A model generated the notes under the pieces. It had not been told where the DNA came from. It searched no databases and saw only the letters and a program-made list of their open reading frames with translations. A DNA stretch of 16,518 bases from an uncultured Clostridia bacterium (GTDB lineage Bacteria; Bacillota; Clostridia; Christensenellales; CAG-314): the NCBI GenBank assembly GCA_934203075.1, contig CAKPYT010000031.1, forward strand, positions 1 to 16,518. The letters run 5' to 3'. Positions 14,223 through 16,518 of the stretch are shown piece by piece. Made by a program: the position numbers and the translations under genes. Every line of letters begins with the position of its first letter. Position 1 is the first letter of the stretch.

Positions 14223-14712
14223 AATAGATCACCTCTGCCAGTTCTTTTGCGCGCAGGACAATTTTCCTTTCTTCCGGCAGCACCGCAAGAAGAATCCTCT
14301 TCAAAAACGGGAACATCACGATTCTGTCCCCCTTTACGACCAACGTATCCACCTGCCCGTTCTGGTACACTTCTTCCAAAGTTCCGAGCGTTTGCTCCTC
14401 ATCCGTCGAAACGACGCACCCGATCAGATCCTCGATGAAATAGTCGTTCTCTTTCAGGTGGAATCGATCCCGATCGACATAGAGTTTTTTGCCGCGAAGC
14501 AATTCTGCCTGGTTCCGGTCCCGAATGGTGGAAAACAGCAGATAGACGTATCCGCCGACCAGACGCGCCGATTCCACCGCTACGAAAGAATCTTCCAAGT
14601 AGAGGTTTTTCCAATGCAGAAACTGTTCCGGCGCACTCACATCCGGATGCACCTTCACTTCTCCTTTGATCCCCTGCGCCTTCAGCACGGTTCCAACTAA
14701 AACACGGTTCAT
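14212..14712 (-). CDS. rimM: 16S rRNA processing protein RimM
   Basis: RimM is an assembly factor of the 30S head that binds S19. The 166 residues contain the N-terminal RimM barrel, starting VLVGTVLKAQGIKGEVKVHP (4-23). A PRC-barrel follows, in DLIGCVVSTDEEQTLGTLEE and VMFPFLKRILLAVLPEERKI. GGAG lies 5 nt before the ATG. The gene follows a terminator-like hairpin (14724-14759) after khpA, and its stop lies inside trmD. Confidence 0.96.
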   Translation of the reverse strand: MNRVLVGTVLKAQGIKGEVKVHPDVSAPEQFLHWKNLYLEDSFVAVESARLVGGYVYLLFSTIRDRNQAELLRGKKLYVDRDRFHLKENDYFIEDLIGCVVSTDEEQTLGTLEEVYQNGQVDTLVVKGDRIVMFPFLKRILLAVLPEERKIVLRAKELAEVIYYED

Positions 14713-14723
14713 AACTTCTCCAT

Positions 14724-14759
14724 AAAAAGATACCGCAGATGTAAAGTGCGTCTGCGGTA
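14724..14759 (-). terminator. Intra-operon terminator or attenuator between khpA and rimM
   Basis: A perfect 9-bp stem TACCGCAGA (14731-14739) with TCTGCGGTA (14751-14759) has an 11-nt loop, followed on the minus transcript by UCUUUUU (14724-14730). It begins 7 nt after the khpA stop and ends just before the rimM ribosome site (GGAG). It would let ffh-rpsP-khpA be expressed more strongly than rimM-trmD and the genes after them. The single C breaks the U-run, so termination may be partial. Confidence 0.7.
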
Positions 14760-14766
14760 CGAGAGC

Positions 14767-15006
14767 CTAGTCTTGCTTATCTGCAATTTCGACCGAATAA
14801 TACGAGCCTTTCTTAATGCCGACGGCTTTCACAACGGTGCGCAATGCCGTAACGATACGCCCCTGTTTGCCAATGACTTTACCGGTATCCGTCGGATCCA
14901 CCGTTACGGTAAGCACTTCCGTATCCCCTTCCATATGGGAAGAAACGCTTACGAGTTCCGGCTTGTCTACCAACTCTTTTACGATATATTTTACCAGTTC
15001 AATCAT
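14767..15006 (-). CDS. khpA: KH-domain RNA-binding protein KhpA
   Basis: A single type II KH domain fills the 79 residues. The RNA-binding GxxG loop is in GKVIGKQGR (42-50). In Firmicutes KhpA pairs with KhpB (Jag/EloR) and binds many RNAs, with effects on cell elongation and division. The gene shares one base with rpsP (TAATG), so it is translationally coupled to it. Only a weak purine-rich ribosome site precedes it. The order rpsP-khpA-rimM is the usual one. Confidence 0.95.
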   Translation of the reverse strand: MIELVKYIVKELVDKPELVSVSSHMEGDTEVLTVTVDPTDTGKVIGKQGRIVTALRTVVKAVGIKKGSYYSVEIADKQD

Positions 15007-15278
15007 TATTCTTTTTCACTCTTTACCTTTTTTGCCTGCAAAACGCCTTCTTTTACGAGCAACGCACGCACGGTTTCCGTCGGCTGCACGCCGTTTGCAA
15101 TCCATTTTTGTGCTTTTTCGGTATCCAGTTTTACCACTGCAGGATTGCTTACGGGGTCATACGTCCCGATCAGATCGATGTAAGCGCCGTCCCGTGCTTT
15201 GCGGGAATCGATTACGACGATACGGTAGAACGGATTCTTTTTGTCGCCCAATCTGGTTAATCTCATTTTTACTGCCAT
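15006..15278 (-). CDS. rpsP: 30S ribosomal protein S16
   Basis: S16 is an early assembly protein of the 30S body. Ninety residues carry the family signature MAVKMRLTRLGDKKNPFYRI, then VVIDSRKARDGAYIDLIGTY and AQKWIANGVQPTETVRALL. GGAGG is 9 nt before the ATG. The 30-nt gap after ffh is too short for a promoter plus leader, so it is most likely cotranscribed with ffh. Confidence 0.98.
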   Translation of the reverse strand: MAVKMRLTRLGDKKNPFYRIVVIDSRKARDGAYIDLIGTYDPVSNPAVVKLDTEKAQKWIANGVQPTETVRALLVKEGVLQAKKVKSEKE

Positions 15279-15308
15279 TGTTATTTTCCTCCAAAATGTA
15301 AGTCTTTA

Positions 15309-16518
15309 TTAAAAGGGAAATTTCATACCCTTCTTTCCTTGTTTACCGGAGAACCGTTTCATCAGTTCTTTGGTTTGTTCAAACTGCTTTATCAGTTTGT
15401 TTACATCCTGCACGGTAGTACCGCTTCCTGCGGCAATACGCTTTCTGCGGGAATAGTTCAAAAGCTTCGGATCGCTGCGTTCGGCCGGCGTCATCGACTG
15501 GATGATTGCCTTAAAATGCGTCAACTCCTGTTCGTTGATATCCTGCTCGGACAGGTTTAACTTGCCTACGCCAGGCAACATCCCCACAAGATCTTTTACG
15601 TTGCCCATCTTTTTTAAATTTTCAAACTGGGAGAGATAATCGTTCAGGTCGAACGTTTGCTCGCGCAGCTTTTTGGACATTTGCAGTGCTTCTTCTTCGC
15701 TGATGGCCTGCTGCGCTTTATCGATTAACGTCAGCACATCGCCCATTCCCAAAATGCGACTCGCCATCCGGTCCGGATAGAACGGCTCCAGATCCTCCAT
15801 CTTTTCGCCCACACCGCAAAATTTGATGGGTTTGCCCGTTACAGCCTTAATCGAAAGCGACGCTCCGCCACGGGTATCCCCGTCCAGCTTGGTCATGATG
15901 ACGCCCGTAATGCCGAGTTGTTCGTTAAAGGCTTTGGCAACGTTGACTGCATCCTGGCCGGTCATAGCGTCGACCGTGAGCAGAACTTCGTGCACGTCTA
16001 CCGCTTTTTCGATGCTTTTCAACTCGTCCATCAGTGCTTCGTCGATGTGCAGGCGGCCTGCCGTATCCAACAGGACGGTATCATAGCCGGCCTGCAAAGC
16101 ATATTCCACTGCCTGTGCGGCGATTTTGACGGGAGACATCGTGCCCTTTTCAAAAAAACCGACGCCGGCCTTCTGGCTGACGATTTGCAATTGTTTGATG
16201 GCCGCCGGCCGATAGATATCACAGGCGACCAACAGCGGTTTTTTGCCCTGCTTTTTCAGATACAGGCCGAGTTTTCCGCACATGGTCGTTTTTCCGGCGC
16301 CCTGCAAACCGCACATCATAATTACGGTCGGCAGTTTACTGGAGACGGTCAGTTTACTCTGTGTGGATCCCATCAGTTCCGTAAGCTCTTCGTTTACGAT
16401 CTTGATGACCTGTTGGCTGGGAGTGAGGCTTTTCAGGATTTCTTCCCCCATCGCCTTTTCGGTGACTTTGGAAACAAATTCCTTCACGACGGAAAGGTTT
16501 ACGTCCGCCTCCAGCAAG
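15309..16518 (-). CDS. ffh: Signal recognition particle protein Ffh, N-terminus beyond the window
   Basis: Ffh is the GTPase that binds signal peptides and 4.5S/6S RNA for delivery of nascent proteins to FtsY at the membrane. The visible 402 codons begin LEADVNLSVVKEF. The first codon, TTG, is an internal leucine, so the frame continues past the window. About 45 residues of the N domain are missing compared with the usual length of near 446. Motifs in the visible numbering are G1 GLQGAGKTT (70-78), DTAGR (151-155) and TKLDGDTRGG (209-218). The M domain spans about 295-402 and ends GKKGMKFPF. It heads the ffh-rpsP-khpA group in the same order as in Bacillus. Confidence 0.97.
   Translation of the reverse strand, partial: LLEADVNLSVVKEFVSKVTEKAMGEEILKSLTPSQQVIKIVNEELTELMGSTQSKLTVSSKLPTVIMMCGLQGAGKTTMCGKLGLYLKKQGKKPLLVACDIYRPAAIKQLQIVSQKAGVGFFEKGTMSPVKIAAQAVEYALQAGYDTVLLDTAGRLHIDEALMDELKSIEKAVDVHEVLLTVDAMTGQDAVNVAKAFNEQLGITGVIMTKLDGDTRGGASLSIKAVTGKPIKFCGVGEKMEDLEPFYPDRMASRILGMGDVLTLIDKAQQAISEEEALQMSKKLREQTFDLNDYLSQFENLKKMGNVKDLVGMLPGVGKLNLSEQDINEQELTHFKAIIQSMTPAERSDPKLLNYSRRKRIAAGSGTTVQDVNKLIKQFEQTKELMKRFSGKQGKKGMKFPF

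Noticed and set aside
16515..16517. Start codon for ffh at the window edge
   Set aside because: The TTG is a leucine codon inside the conserved N-domain motif LLEADVN. The gene continues outside the window.
1..16518. Mobile elements, CRISPR arrays, defence or biosynthetic islands
   Set aside because: No transposase, integrase, repeat array or atypical gene is seen; the coding content is conserved housekeeping throughout.

Overview
The window is a dense block of housekeeping genes, and every gene is on the minus strand, so the biological order runs from high to low coordinates. Gene content and order (ffh-rpsP-khpA-rimM-trmD-rbgA-rnhB, then dprA-topA-trmFO-hslV-hslU) are those of the large conserved cluster of Bacillota. 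RbgA, folate-dependent TrmFO, strong AGGAGG-type ribosome binding sites and the lack of any proteobacterial flavour point to a clostridial-type, possibly uncultured, Firmicute. Base composition is roughly balanced. The species assignment is an inference. No mobile element, CRISPR array, rRNA or tRNA is visible.

Layout, in transcription order. (1) 16518-11287: ffh (its N-terminus lies outside the window), rpsP, khpA, a terminator-like hairpin, rimM, trmD, rbgA, rnhB, yraN and a probable terminator. This unit covers protein targeting, ribosome assembly, tRNA methylation and RNA/DNA hybrid removal. (2) 11274-10788: rplS with its own promoter, a short leader hairpin and a terminator. (3) About 10735-8393: a cysteine-biosynthesis unit. 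It starts with a 22-codon leader peptide carrying three consecutive Cys codons and a terminator/antiterminator pair, followed by cysK and cysE and a strong terminator. (4) 8337-279: promoter, comM, dprA, topA, trmFO, hslV, hslU. These cover DNA uptake and recombination, supercoiling, tRNA T54 methylation and the HslUV protease. Genes from dprA to hslV are joined by ATGA stop/start overlaps. (5) 236-1: promoter and the first 55 codons of aspS.

The most interesting item is the cysK-cysE leader. The leader peptide has a good Shine-Dalgarno site and the core KKACCCST. The RNA just after the Cys codons (10661-10680) can form a roughly 18-pair helix with 10610-10628, which would destroy the intrinsic terminator at 10599-10634. 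This is the complete logic of a classical ribosome-stalling attenuator that senses Cys-tRNA. It would be unusual for Firmicutes, where cysteine genes are usually described as controlled by CymR or T-box elements. Other points worth a look are an intra-operon terminator between khpA and rimM, a 10-bp hairpin directly before the cysE ribosome binding site, a serine acetyltransferase without the canonical C-terminal CysK-docking tail, and the absence of xerC/codV and codY from the dprA-hslU block.
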